Both the position numbers and the translations under genes were made by a program. The notes below the pieces were generated by a model. That model worked only from the letters and a program-made list of their open reading frames with translations, made no database searches and was not told the DNA's origin. From positions 1 to 44,497 of the forward strand of contig JAEORO010000198.1 of the NCBI GenBank assembly GCA_016840855.1: DNA of 44,497 bases, written 5' to 3'. The stretch is from Candidatus Thorarchaeota archaeon. GTDB lineage: Archaea > Asgardarchaeota > Thorarchaeia > Thorarchaeales > Thorarchaeaceae. Positions 1 to 7,944 of this stretch are shown here, one piece after another (position 1 is the stretch's first letter; every line of letters starts with the position of its first letter).

Positions 1-152
1 AGTTTGAGACACTGTTTGAATGCATCTTCTGCCTTGTCTGCCTCATTCAATGATAGGTATGTTACTCCAAGGATGTGCCATTTTTTAGAATCTTTAGGAT
101 TCACTCCCAAGTCTTCTATAAGCTTCTGCACATCATCTTCTGCATTTGACAT
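1..152 (-). CDS. TPR-repeat protein, N-terminal fragment (runs off the left edge)
   Basis: Reading leftward from an ATG at 152 gives 50 codons without a stop up to the window edge. After a short acidic start (MSNAEDDVQKLIEDLG), residues about 23-50 match a tetratricopeptide repeat: WHILGVTYLSLNEADKAEDA then FKQCLK, with the usual W-LG-Y-A-A spacing. TPR proteins act as protein-protein scaffolds; no partner can be named. The rest lies outside the window, so length and other domains are unknown. It has the same direction as the gene ending at 213, with about 60 nt between them. Confidence 0.72.
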   Translation of the reverse strand, partial: MSNAEDDVQKLIEDLGVNPKDSKKWHILGVTYLSLNEADKAEDAFKQCLK

Positions 153-212
153 AGTGACCTTTTCCTCGACAGTCGTGTTGGTATGTATATGTATCACTGA
201 TTAGTATTGTCT

Positions 213-1034
213 TCAAAACTCATCTAGTCCCTCATGGTCGATCCACGTCTTATAATAAGGATCAAATGAGCCTCTAATACCACGAGATGCGATCAAACCA
301 TCTACAAACTCACTCAAGCTTTCAGAAAACTGCAGATACCTTGATCCTTTCTTTATTAATTTCATTCTTTCTTCTGATAGCTTTATTACATCAACTTTCA
401 TTTCTCTTGCCAACAGGTCTCTTATTTCCTTGTATTCCTTAATATGAATATGAATTCCAAGTTCTCTTGCTTTTAGCAATCGAAATCCATTGCCTGTCCT
501 CCAGAGTCGAGACACATCTACCCATTCTTTTGTTAGAGTAGGAAGTTTCTCATCAATCTCGCCTAAAACGAGAATCGTTTCCCTGTATCTTGCTTGAATC
601 AAATCCGATGCAATGATTGCGGAACGAGTCGATGATATAGCTGCAATATCAAGAAAAAGAGTCGATCCTCCATTTTTTAGCTGGGTACTTATCCTTTCTA
701 TTAAGCCATCAAAGAGAAGCCTAGATGCATGATTGATGTTCTTTGGGGTTTCGATTGAGCGTAGCTCATCGAAGACTGTGCAATCAACACCTGCAAGTTC
801 TGACATTCCAAATATTGAAAGTATGATGTGATGAGTTTTCAGCCAATGTTTTTGATAGACTTCCCTACAAGCTATCTGCAGTGTTGTCACTAGATTTTCC
901 CAGTCCTCTCTAGACTTTACATCATTGTTCAGAGATTCGTCAATTAAAGATACCAATCCTTTGGAGTCATCCATTATTAGTAAAGTGTCTATTACTTCTT
1001 TTTTAATCTCCATTGCTAGAAAAAAAGATGTCAA
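213..1034 (-). CDS. Hypothetical soluble protein (about 270 aa)
   Basis: I do not recognise this family. The protein is soluble, with no signal peptide or membrane span. A central stretch (about residues 120-200) alternates hydrophobic strands and helices in a Rossmann-like way (STLFLDIAAISSTRSAIIAS, then ETILVLGEIDE). The C-terminal third is charged and helical. The longest frame opens with TTG at 1034, but an ATG at 1013 (MEIKKEVIDTLL) starts the recognisable helical sequence and may be the true start. No Shine-Dalgarno decides between them. It is divergent from the gene at 1132. Confidence 0.6.
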   Translation of the reverse strand: MTSFFLAMEIKKEVIDTLLIMDDSKGLVSLIDESLNNDVKSREDWENLVTTLQIACREVYQKHWLKTHHIILSIFGMSELAGVDCTVFDELRSIETPKNINHASRLLFDGLIERISTQLKNGGSTLFLDIAAISSTRSAIIASDLIQARYRETILVLGEIDEKLPTLTKEWVDVSRLWRTGNGFRLLKARELGIHIHIKEYKEIRDLLAREMKVDVIKLSEERMKLIKKGSRYLQFSESLSEFVDGLIASRGIRGSFDPYYKTWIDHEGLDEF

Positions 1035-1131
1035 AAGACTACTTCTGATTTTTGTTCTTTGACGTTGAGAAATATTAGAACACTTATTAGAAGACTTTAT
1101 GATAATTCAGACATAATATTGGGGTAGTACA

Positions 1132-1776
1132 TTGCCTGAGAGAGGAGGCGAGACTGAGCGTCCCACCCCGCTTGAGTTAGATATAATGAGATCCTTTGGG
1201 TGGGCTATAGTAGAAACCGAAGATGCACTGTATCAAAGGTATCTCAATCTTTCTGCAAGTAGGTCACTAATGCTTCAAGATGAATTTAGATCTCATCTCA
1301 AAGCATTGGAGGCTAAAGGATATCTTGCTCCCATGGACTTTCATGGAAAACGTGCCTATCGTAGATTGCTAATCTCTAACGATATTGGGAAAGAGATACT
1401 ACCAAAGGACCCGCTCGATGAAATGCGATTAGCACTTGGAAGTCGAAAAGTTCAACCTACACGTCTTCAAAAATCAACACGAATAACTCCTGAGCTCATC
1501 CAAGAATCAGAACTTGTAGGGACTGAAATTCAGAATGCTTTGGAAAGATGGTTAAAGAAAGAAGTTGGACGAATCAGCAAAGGTATGTTGCATGCCCACA
1601 TGGTCAATATGCAAGCAGCACTAAAGGAGTCAGAGGAAGCACTATTTGATTACATCCGAAGAGAAATACCCGGCGTTCTATCTGAGGTTGGTGTTGCCCT
1701 CCGTATGTATGGGCCTGATTTCATGATGCTTACTCTGAAACTAACAGAAGCTAATGTTAAAAAATATCGTTTCTGA
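1132..1776 (+). CDS. Hypothetical protein with winged-helix-like N-terminus
   Basis: This is a 214-residue soluble protein of unknown role. Residues about 10-85 look like a winged helix-turn-helix: LELDIMRSFGWAIVE, helices ending in FRSHLKALEAKGYLAPM, then a short beta-wing (FHGKRAYRRLLIS). A basic linker (residues 98-120) leads to a helical C-terminal region (about 125-214). This resembles archaeal regulators with an effector or dimerisation domain, but no ligand site is visible. The start is TTG at 1132, preceded by GGGGTAG, with AT-rich TATA-like sequence upstream. Regulatory function is inferred from the predicted fold only. Confidence 0.6.
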   Translation: MPERGGETERPTPLELDIMRSFGWAIVETEDALYQRYLNLSASRSLMLQDEFRSHLKALEAKGYLAPMDFHGKRAYRRLLISNDIGKEILPKDPLDEMRLALGSRKVQPTRLQKSTRITPELIQESELVGTEIQNALERWLKKEVGRISKGMLHAHMVNMQAALKESEEALFDYIRREIPGVLSEVGVALRMYGPDFMMLTLKLTEANVKKYRF

Positions 1777-1833
1777 TTGCAATTTAAAATTCTCTGAAAT
1801 AGAATTGCAGAACCTTATGTGCACTATTCTCAC

Positions 1834-1868
1834 CACCTTGATGGAAAGCCACCAGAGTGGTAAAGGTG
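1834..1868. other. Nested inverted repeat between convergent genes
   Basis: CACCTT (1834-1839) pairs with AAGGTG (1863-1868) and encloses a second hairpin, CCAC (1849-1852) with GTGG (857-860 of that line, i.e. 1857-1860) around a CAGA loop. It sits between the 3' ends of the genes at 1776 and 1887. It may be a terminator or transcript-end structure; no long T tract follows on either strand, so the call is weak. Confidence 0.25.
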
Positions 1869-1886
1869 CAACGATGACTTCGACCT

Positions 1887-2285
1887 TCAGGACTTCCTAT
1901 ATTGATAATATGAAATGAAGAACAGGATGAAGAACAGAGCCATAATTATCATGTAGATATATAGAAACCACGCCGGGTAGCTACCAGCCACTAATGAGAT
2001 GATTCCACCAATTATTGCTAATGGCGTATAAATAAGCTCCATCTCAACCAAAATCTTGACGCTTTTCCAGCTTCCTGCTCTGAAACCTAAAAACGAAGTC
2101 AGTCCAATGCCTATGAGTAGTGCGCCATAGGCGATATTCACTGCATCTGCAGGAGTAGTATGACCAATGAATGTATTGAATGAATCTGGTAAAACAAATA
2201 ACCATATTCCAAATAACCATCCCACTAACCAGTGAAGCAGAAATGTGTACTTCAGTATAGTTGGATACTCATTTTCAGTTCCCAT
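1887..2285 (-). CDS. Small four-helix membrane protein of unknown function
   Basis: This 132-residue protein has four predicted transmembrane segments, roughly at residues 10-32, 47-68, 81-101 and 104-126. It has no signal peptide cleavage site and no catalytic motif I recognise. Conserved-looking features include two Trp near the first span (HWLVGWLFGIW) and an Arg-containing loop (FRAGSWKS). The start ATG at 2285 is clear, and the spacer to the divergent GNAT gene at 2434 is AT-rich. A structural or transport-accessory role is possible but unsupported. Confidence 0.6.
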   Translation of the reverse strand: MGTENEYPTILKYTFLLHWLVGWLFGIWLFVLPDSFNTFIGHTTPADAVNIAYGALLIGIGLTSFLGFRAGSWKSVKILVEMELIYTPLAIIGGIISLVAGSYPAWFLYIYMIIMALFFILFFISYYQYRKS

Positions 2286-2433
2286 TATTACCTACCTCGC
2301 GACTCAAAGAGCCTTTTTTTCCTCTACCCAACTCATCTAAAAATCTTTTGACCAAATGATGAATCTTGAACAATATACTGCTAGTTCCAACTGATTCATA
2401 ACTAATTACAAAAATAACTTGATTAGATGTTAA

Positions 2434-3201
2434 ATGATAATAGAATGGCTTGATGAAGACCGTAGCAAACTTCGCAAACTTTTTGATTCACACACTCGCG
2501 CTCGTGCTATAATATTTCCAGCTCTTGATCAAGGAAGAGGAAATATTTGGTCGAACTCACTTGAAGCGCCGACAGTTGCTAGACTTCAACTTGCTATAAT
2601 TAATGCAGTAGCTGGAGACCCTACAATTGCTGATGCTTCAGAACTGATTCAAATGATTCAACCGCTGCAGCTAGTCATCGGGCCTAATGATGATTGGAAT
2701 CGACTAATCAAGGATTTGTGGGGTGAACAGCTGGGAATCCAAGAACGGACATTACTTTCTCCTGAATCTCTTGATATTGACCATTTAAAGTGGCTTCGAA
2801 GTCAGCTGCCTGATGGTTATAGATTAGAGCGTATGGATCTTGAAACGATAAAACATGTAGACAAAAGAATCGCTATGCACATTCCTACCTTCTTTGGGAG
2901 TTCAACAGAATTCCATAAAATGGGTGTAGGATATTGTATCAAATTTGAAGATGAGGTTGTCAGTATGGCATCAACTTTCACGCCATATACGAATGAGTTC
3001 GAAATTCAAGTTGATACAATGAATCCCAGTCATCAGCGAAAAGGTCTAGCGACTGTAGCTTCATCAGCTCTAATCATCCACGCTCTTGAGAACGGAATTG
3101 TTCCTCATTGGGATGCGGCAAATGAAATTTCAATTAATCTTGCTTTGAAGCTTGGCTATACTAATCCGAAACACTGGGAAGCTTACTATCTAAAGCCATA
3201 G
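2434..3201 (+). CDS. GNAT-family N-acetyltransferase
   Basis: This 255-residue protein has an N-terminal domain (about 1-120) and a C-terminal GNAT fold (about 125-255). The acetyl-CoA binding motif A is visible as NPSHQRKGLATVASSALI (about residues 198-215). It is followed by the typical B-motif ending NEISINLALKLGYTNPKHWE, where a residue pair stacks against the cofactor. The two-part architecture resembles the GNAT_acetyltran (PF12746-like) group of bacterial and archaeal acetyltransferases. The acceptor substrate cannot be inferred. The start ATG is close to TATA-like AT-rich sequence. It ends 14 nt from the convergent DJ-1-like gene. Confidence 0.82.
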   Translation: MIIEWLDEDRSKLRKLFDSHTRARAIIFPALDQGRGNIWSNSLEAPTVARLQLAIINAVAGDPTIADASELIQMIQPLQLVIGPNDDWNRLIKDLWGEQLGIQERTLLSPESLDIDHLKWLRSQLPDGYRLERMDLETIKHVDKRIAMHIPTFFGSSTEFHKMGVGYCIKFEDEVVSMASTFTPYTNEFEIQVDTMNPSHQRKGLATVASSALIIHALENGIVPHWDAANEISINLALKLGYTNPKHWEAYYLKP

Positions 3202-3215
3202 AACATGAGATTTTT

Positions 3216-4298
3216 CTATTTCTTCTTGACCAACGCAGCGACTAGGACAAGGATGAGAATACCTCCTCCAGTTACAGCAAATACTAGAACAGCATCCATC
3301 TGCTTTGTCGGATCTGGCCCCACACTGAAGGTTTCTATTTCTTTCACGATCTCAAAAGTTGAATTACTGTCTTCTACTTCAATGTCTATGACAAATTCAC
3401 CATCATCATTAGCTATTAAGTAACCAGTATAGTTCCCATCATGATTCCTGTCAGTTAGTTGAACGGTATTGACCAGTGTCCTGTTACCGAAACCATAGAT
3501 TAGCGCGGTCACCTGTTCGATTTCTGTTGATAATATCTCCCCTAATGTATCATTCAAATTATCAATAGTTGCGCACAGAGAGAAATTAGTGCCATAGGGT
3601 CCGCTTGCAGGACTTATGGCGCATAGTCCTACTCGAGAGAGTCCCAAAGACTCTCTAACAATCTCTGCACAGACTTCTGAGGTTGGTGCCTCAAGATACC
3701 CACCACCAGTTGGTCCTCCTCCACGTCCTCCTGTAATTATAGAACCATCTGCAACTGCTTCAGCTCCCAAGACTGTTGTGGCTCCTGCAACTACCATTTG
3801 TGGACTACTTAGAGTGAAATCTATCACCTTACATCCATTCACAATTCCATTTGCTTCTGCAACGACCCTAGTACCAGTACAGATGGAGGCAACAATTAGA
3901 CCCAAATCAAATGAATCAGATATGAAATTTAACACCAACGGACTATTACTTAATCCTGCCCATTGACCACCCGAAGTGAGGAGCAAGCAATTGAACTCTT
4001 GGACCATATCTGGAGTCATTTCAGACATTAAGAGGTCCGCAGTTATTGGTCTTGGTTCTCTATTTAGACAAGAATCAATCTCATAATCAATTGCATATGC
4101 TACAGTCGTAACATTGACTCCCCATGACTCCAAACATTCCTTTGCATCAAAATAGTTCCAGCCAAATCCATCACAGATTAGAATCAATACCTTCACATCA
4201 GATACATCTGCAGCTTCGATTGGCTGAACAATCGTGGGATTGGAAATGGCTATTGTCAGTGCAAGTAGTGAAACAACCAGGATGAACTTGAATCTCAT
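3216..4298 (-). CDS. Secreted, membrane-anchored DJ-1/PfpI-family protein
   Basis: This 360-residue protein begins with a Sec signal peptide (about 1-29, hydrophobic core ILVVSLLALTIAI, ending near AIEAAD). Residues about 34-225 form a DJ-1/PfpI domain with the nucleophile elbow VASICTGTRVVAEA, putting the reactive cysteine at C140. The Glu that normally sits opposite this Cys in DJ-1 (four residues after DGF) appears to be Tyr49 here. Residues about 228-326 look like an Ig-like beta domain with several N-glycosylation-type sequons. A single C-terminal span (about 334-357) ends in KKK. An extracytoplasmic location is therefore strongly suggested. DJ-1 relatives are usually cytoplasmic proteases, glyoxalases or chaperones; which activity applies here is unknown. 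Confidence 0.78.
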   Translation of the reverse strand: MRFKFILVVSLLALTIAISNPTIVQPIEAADVSDVKVLILICDGFGWNYFDAKECLESWGVNVTTVAYAIDYEIDSCLNREPRPITADLLMSEMTPDMVQEFNCLLLTSGGQWAGLSNSPLVLNFISDSFDLGLIVASICTGTRVVAEANGIVNGCKVIDFTLSSPQMVVAGATTVLGAEAVADGSIITGGRGGGPTGGGYLEAPTSEVCAEIVRESLGLSRVGLCAISPASGPYGTNFSLCATIDNLNDTLGEILSTEIEQVTALIYGFGNRTLVNTVQLTDRNHDGNYTGYLIANDDGEFVIDIEVEDSNSTFEIVKEIETFSVGPDPTKQMDAVLVFAVTGGGILILVLVAALVKKK

Positions 4299-4412
4299 AT
4301 TAATCGTGAAATGGTTGCTTATGCTCTATATTAGATGTAGGTTTGGCGTAATTGATTAGAAGGAAAGAATACTGTCTTCTGGATTCAAAAGTTCTCTAAT
4401 CTCTCAATTGGT

Positions 4413-5168
4413 TCACTTTTCAAGTATTCGATACCAATAGGTGTACATGGTCTTAAATCCCATTGACTCGTAGAGTTTCAGAGCTGGAAAGTTATCTGCC
4501 TCCACCTGAAGGAAAACCTGTTTTGCTCCATGGTCTTCTCCCCATGTTGCGAGTGCACAATTCACAGACCAAGCAACTCCTTTTCGTCTGAACTCCGGCA
4601 AGGTTCTAATAGAGAACAGACCAAGCCAATCTCTTTCAACAACTCCAAGCCCCATCCCTGCAATCTTACCGTGTAGTAGAACTCTTGCTATGTTCTTAGC
4701 ACCAGCAATTCGCTTAATGATTTCCTTTCTCACTTCAATTGCTCGCTTCTCTCTCTCTGATTGATGCATTAAAATGTCCAGTGATTCATCAGTGACTTTA
4801 AACAAGTCGACCGGTAGATGTGGATCCAAACATGATATTTCTTCAATTGGTATTGTTTGTACATGGGTAACCATTCTCTGTTCAAAGCCTCTATCTTCAA
4901 GTAACTCATCCAGTCCTTTTGGTTTACTTGCTTTAGATATCTTGAAAGCAGGTGGAGTATTCCTTTCATTGTAGAGGTCAATTATGTAATCTAAAACTTG
5001 TTCGACACTGACATTACTTTCCCACTCATTTGGAAGTACACTGTTCGCTCTCCAAGTGACGCCATCATTCCAATGGATTATCCATCCTTTGTATTTTACA
5101 ATCTCTCTAGCAGGCCAGCAATATGAAGCAACCATCTCTAGCTCCGCAATCTCTTTCTCACTCACCAT
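4413..5168 (-). CDS. GNAT-family N-acetyltransferase
   Basis: This 251-residue protein has an unknown N-terminal half containing WP and WHWNDGVTWRANS segments. A C-terminal GNAT domain (about 120-250) follows. Motif A reads LPEFRRKGVAWSVNCAL, and motif B reads QVEADNFPALKLYESMGFK, both typical of acetyl-CoA-dependent N-acetyltransferases. The N-terminal pattern recalls the two-domain Rv0428c-like acetyltransferases, which is a tentative comparison. The ATG at 5168 is unambiguous. The acceptor is unknown. It is divergent from the VOC gene at 5251, about 80 nt away. Confidence 0.82.
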   Translation of the reverse strand: MVSEKEIAELEMVASYCWPAREIVKYKGWIIHWNDGVTWRANSVLPNEWESNVSVEQVLDYIIDLYNERNTPPAFKISKASKPKGLDELLEDRGFEQRMVTHVQTIPIEEISCLDPHLPVDLFKVTDESLDILMHQSEREKRAIEVRKEIIKRIAGAKNIARVLLHGKIAGMGLGVVERDWLGLFSIRTLPEFRRKGVAWSVNCALATWGEDHGAKQVFLQVEADNFPALKLYESMGFKTMYTYWYRILEK

Positions 5169-5250
5169 AGCTAATTAGAAATCATAACTGCCTAAAATAT
5201 TCAGACTTTTGAAACGCAACACTAATATTCACTATAGTTAAAAAAATCCT

Positions 5251-5628
5251 GTGATTGCTTTGGGACGAGTGATTCATTTCGAAATAGTCGCTGACGATGC
5301 TGAGCGCATCTCTAAATTCTATGAACAGGTCTTTGGATGGCGAGTTCAAAAATGGGATGGACCTATGGATTACTGGTTTCTGATGACAGGTGATGAGAAA
5401 GAACCTGGAATCGATGGTGCATTTGGAATTCGACAAAACAAAGATGATGTCACAGTTAATACAATAGATGTTTCGTCTGTTGATGAAACTATAGAGAAGA
5501 TCAAAACCAATGGAGGCGAAATTGTGAGACCCAAACAAGCAATTCCTGGTGTCGGATTTCTTGCCTACTTCAGGGATACTGAAGGGAATCTTTGGGGTAT
5601 CATGCAGAATGATACGAACGCTAAATAG
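5251..5628 (+). CDS. VOC-superfamily (glyoxalase-like) protein
   Basis: This 125-residue single-domain protein has the vicinal-oxygen-chelate pattern: an opening strand GRVIHFEIVADDAERISKFY with the first metal-ligand His, the FGWRVQKWDG turn, and the closing YFRDTEGNLWGIMQ strand that carries the C-terminal acidic ligand position. Proteins of this small size dimerise and act as glyoxalases, dioxygenases, isomerases or resistance proteins, so the substrate cannot be assigned. The start is GTG at 5251, with an AT-rich box about 25 nt upstream and no Shine-Dalgarno, consistent with a leaderless start. The adenine methyltransferase begins only 21 nt after its stop, so they may be cotranscribed. 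Confidence 0.82.
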   Translation: MIALGRVIHFEIVADDAERISKFYEQVFGWRVQKWDGPMDYWFLMTGDEKEPGIDGAFGIRQNKDDVTVNTIDVSSVDETIEKIKTNGGEIVRPKQAIPGVGFLAYFRDTEGNLWGIMQNDTNAK

Positions 5629-5649
5629 ACACCGTAGCAAAACATCTTT

Positions 5650-7896
5650 GTGACACTTCCTCTCTGGTTAATTGAGGATGTTGTTGTGAGACCAAGTCTC
5701 CATGAAATAGCATGGTCGATTGTGAGAGGTTTCCATCAAGCTCTTAGCAACAACCTTTCACTTACATCCTACAAACCTCTTGAGATTTCTGAAGCTACTC
5801 GGCTTGCTGGACTCACATATGTGATGGCATCAAGGAAATTAAATGAAACATACTTTTTCTCGAAACTTTCATACGAAGCAGAAAGAGTAGGTATCTCTCC
5901 AAAGTACATCAATAATCTTGCTCGCGAGGTCTTGGAAACTTTTAGATATCCAATTCCTGAGAACCTATCCTCAGAGGATCTTGCCACTCTTCTGGGTTTA
6001 ATACATTCTATTGGCTGCTATGTTCTCCCTCTCTCTTATAATCGGGGGACATCCCAGAGACCTTTGGGTGCCTACTACACACCTCCATGGTTGGCTGATT
6101 ATATCGTATCATTGACTATTTCTCCTAGGCTTGAAAAATTGGCTGAGCTTGCCTCAGACAAAGGCCTTTCACCGTTGAAGGGTATTCTCGCACTAAAAAC
6201 TCTGGATCCAGCTTGCGGAACAGGGGTATTTCTTGTTTCTGCAATATATGCATTTGAACGAGCTTTGAAGAAAGGGATTGATAATGCTCTTGAACATGGG
6301 ACAAGTCAGTCCGAGCTTGATGCTGCTGGTGTTCTAAACTACAGACAAACTATTCACGAAAACATGTTCGGAGTAGATATTGATCCTGGTGCTCTTGAAG
6401 TTACTGATGTTTCATTGCGTCTAATCTCACAAACAAATTCTCAAAAACTTGGAAACTCAGCACTGGGTAGAACTTTGAAGCGAGGGAACTCTCTTATTTC
6501 ATTAAAGGGATTAGCAGGAAATGCGAATCACAAAGCTTTCTTTGAGAATCCATCCTCTCGTTTCCCATTTGAGTGGCAAGATGAATTCAGTAATATTTTG
6601 ACTGAAGGTGGATTTGACTTCTTAGTAATGAACCCTCCATATGAACGCTTGAAAGCAAACCTTTCTGAATTCCTCCGAGAGCGTCTCCTTACTGGAGAAC
6701 GTGAAATACACATAGACAATTATTCGAAACACAAAGAAAGAATGAATGAAGATATTCTTTATTTCCGAAATTCCGGTGAGTACATTCAGAGTAGTAAATA
6801 TACAGTTGATATTCATAGATTGTTCATTGAACGAGCTCTTCAATTAACAAGCAATGGTAGTAGAATCGGTTTTATCGTTCCTTCAACAATCCTGGGTGAT
6901 CTTTCTTCATACCCTCTAAGAAGGAATATTCTTGAAGAGAATACGCTCTTAACAATTGATGACTTTCCTGAAACTTCACGACTATTTGATAGTGTCACCC
7001 AGTCTGTGACAGTCATGACCTTGGAAAGAGGTGGAAGTACAAAATCGATAATAGCTCGATTTGGTCTTCGCGACATTGCTGAAGTTAAATCTCGCAAGCC
7101 AATACGTATTCCTGCTAATCAAATAAAACGAACTGGTGGACCATTACTCACCATTCCTCAGGTAGACAAAATAGGATGGAAGTTAGTTTCTAAAATGCAC
7201 AGGAATCCTTCTGTGTTCGATCTGAAATATTTGGCTGTACATCGGGGTGAATTGGATCTTACATTAAATCGTGAATGTATAACATCCAAACCAACGAAGT
7301 TTCGTCTAATACGTGGTTCAGATATCTCCCGGTTTTCATTAGAAGATTGGAAAAAAGCACGGGTTGAGTACGTTGATGTAAAACGGCTAAAGCAACAGCT
7401 TGGTAAATCAAAACGAATAGGGCACATTAACCAACCCAGAATTGTTGGTCAGCAAATTTCAAACAGAACACAAAGATGGCGATTGAAATTCTCACTTGTT
7501 CCTGACAATGCCATCTTGGCAAATTCATGTAACTACATATTAGATCAAGGCAATCCTAATAATTCTTGTAGATTGTTTCTCTTGGGGATATTGAATTCTG
7601 AGTTGATGAACTGGAGGTTTAATCTCACAAATACTAACAATCATGTATCTACTCGCGAATTATTACAACTTCCAATAGCAAAGACCGAATCTCGTGATTC
7701 CTTGAACTTCAGATCATTACTTATTGATGAAGTTAGGAAGATTGAATCAAAGCGAAATTCACCTTTAGTTGAAGCTCTTATTTTTACTTTGTACGACTTT
7801 TCAATTAGTGAATCAAGAGATGTTCTAAAGATGCGTTTCTCTCCTGAGAGAGAATCTACTGCAATATTGACTGAGTTAAGGAATTTAATCCATTGA
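5650..7896 (+). CDS. N6-adenine DNA methyltransferase (Eco57I/TaqI-like, type II)
   Basis: This 748-residue enzyme transfers a methyl group from S-adenosylmethionine to adenine in a DNA target. Motif X-like sequence GAYYTPPWLADYIV lies near residues 140-153. SAM-binding motif I LDPACGTGVFLVSA is at 185-198, a second SAM-contact GVDIDPGALE at 241-250, and catalytic NPPY at 328-331. Residues about 480-700 look like a target-recognition domain (LIRGSDISRF; ending NNHVSTRELLQLPI). The N-terminal 130 residues are helical, and I see no PD-(D/E)XK or HNH nuclease motif, so this appears to be methylation-only. The start is GTG at 5650. It is followed 48 nt later by a cytosine methyltransferase in the same direction. 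Confidence 0.88.
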   Translation: MTLPLWLIEDVVVRPSLHEIAWSIVRGFHQALSNNLSLTSYKPLEISEATRLAGLTYVMASRKLNETYFFSKLSYEAERVGISPKYINNLAREVLETFRYPIPENLSSEDLATLLGLIHSIGCYVLPLSYNRGTSQRPLGAYYTPPWLADYIVSLTISPRLEKLAELASDKGLSPLKGILALKTLDPACGTGVFLVSAIYAFERALKKGIDNALEHGTSQSELDAAGVLNYRQTIHENMFGVDIDPGALEVTDVSLRLISQTNSQKLGNSALGRTLKRGNSLISLKGLAGNANHKAFFENPSSRFPFEWQDEFSNILTEGGFDFLVMNPPYERLKANLSEFLRERLLTGEREIHIDNYSKHKERMNEDILYFRNSGEYIQSSKYTVDIHRLFIERALQLTSNGSRIGFIVPSTILGDLSSYPLRRNILEENTLLTIDDFPETSRLFDSVTQSVTVMTLERGGSTKSIIARFGLRDIAEVKSRKPIRIPANQIKRTGGPLLTIPQVDKIGWKLVSKMHRNPSVFDLKYLAVHRGELDLTLNRECITSKPTKFRLIRGSDISRFSLEDWKKARVEYVDVKRLKQQLGKSKRIGHINQPRIVGQQISNRTQRWRLKFSLVPDNAILANSCNYILDQGNPNNSCRLFLLGILNSELMNWRFNLTNTNNHVSTRELLQLPIAKTESRDSLNFRSLLIDEVRKIESKRNSPLVEALIFTLYDFSISESRDVLKMRFSPERESTAILTELRNLIH

Positions 7897-7944
7897 AATC
7901 TATCATTGTCATACAAACATTTTACATTCAAACAAGAAAATTGA

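Noticed and set aside
3616..3966. 116-codon Pro-rich open frame on the plus strand
   Set aside because: It is the shadow of the Gly-rich segment of the DJ-1-like gene on the minus strand.
5182..5640. 152-codon open frame on the minus strand
   Set aside because: It is antisense to the VOC gene, which has recognisable family motifs; the minus frame has no family features.
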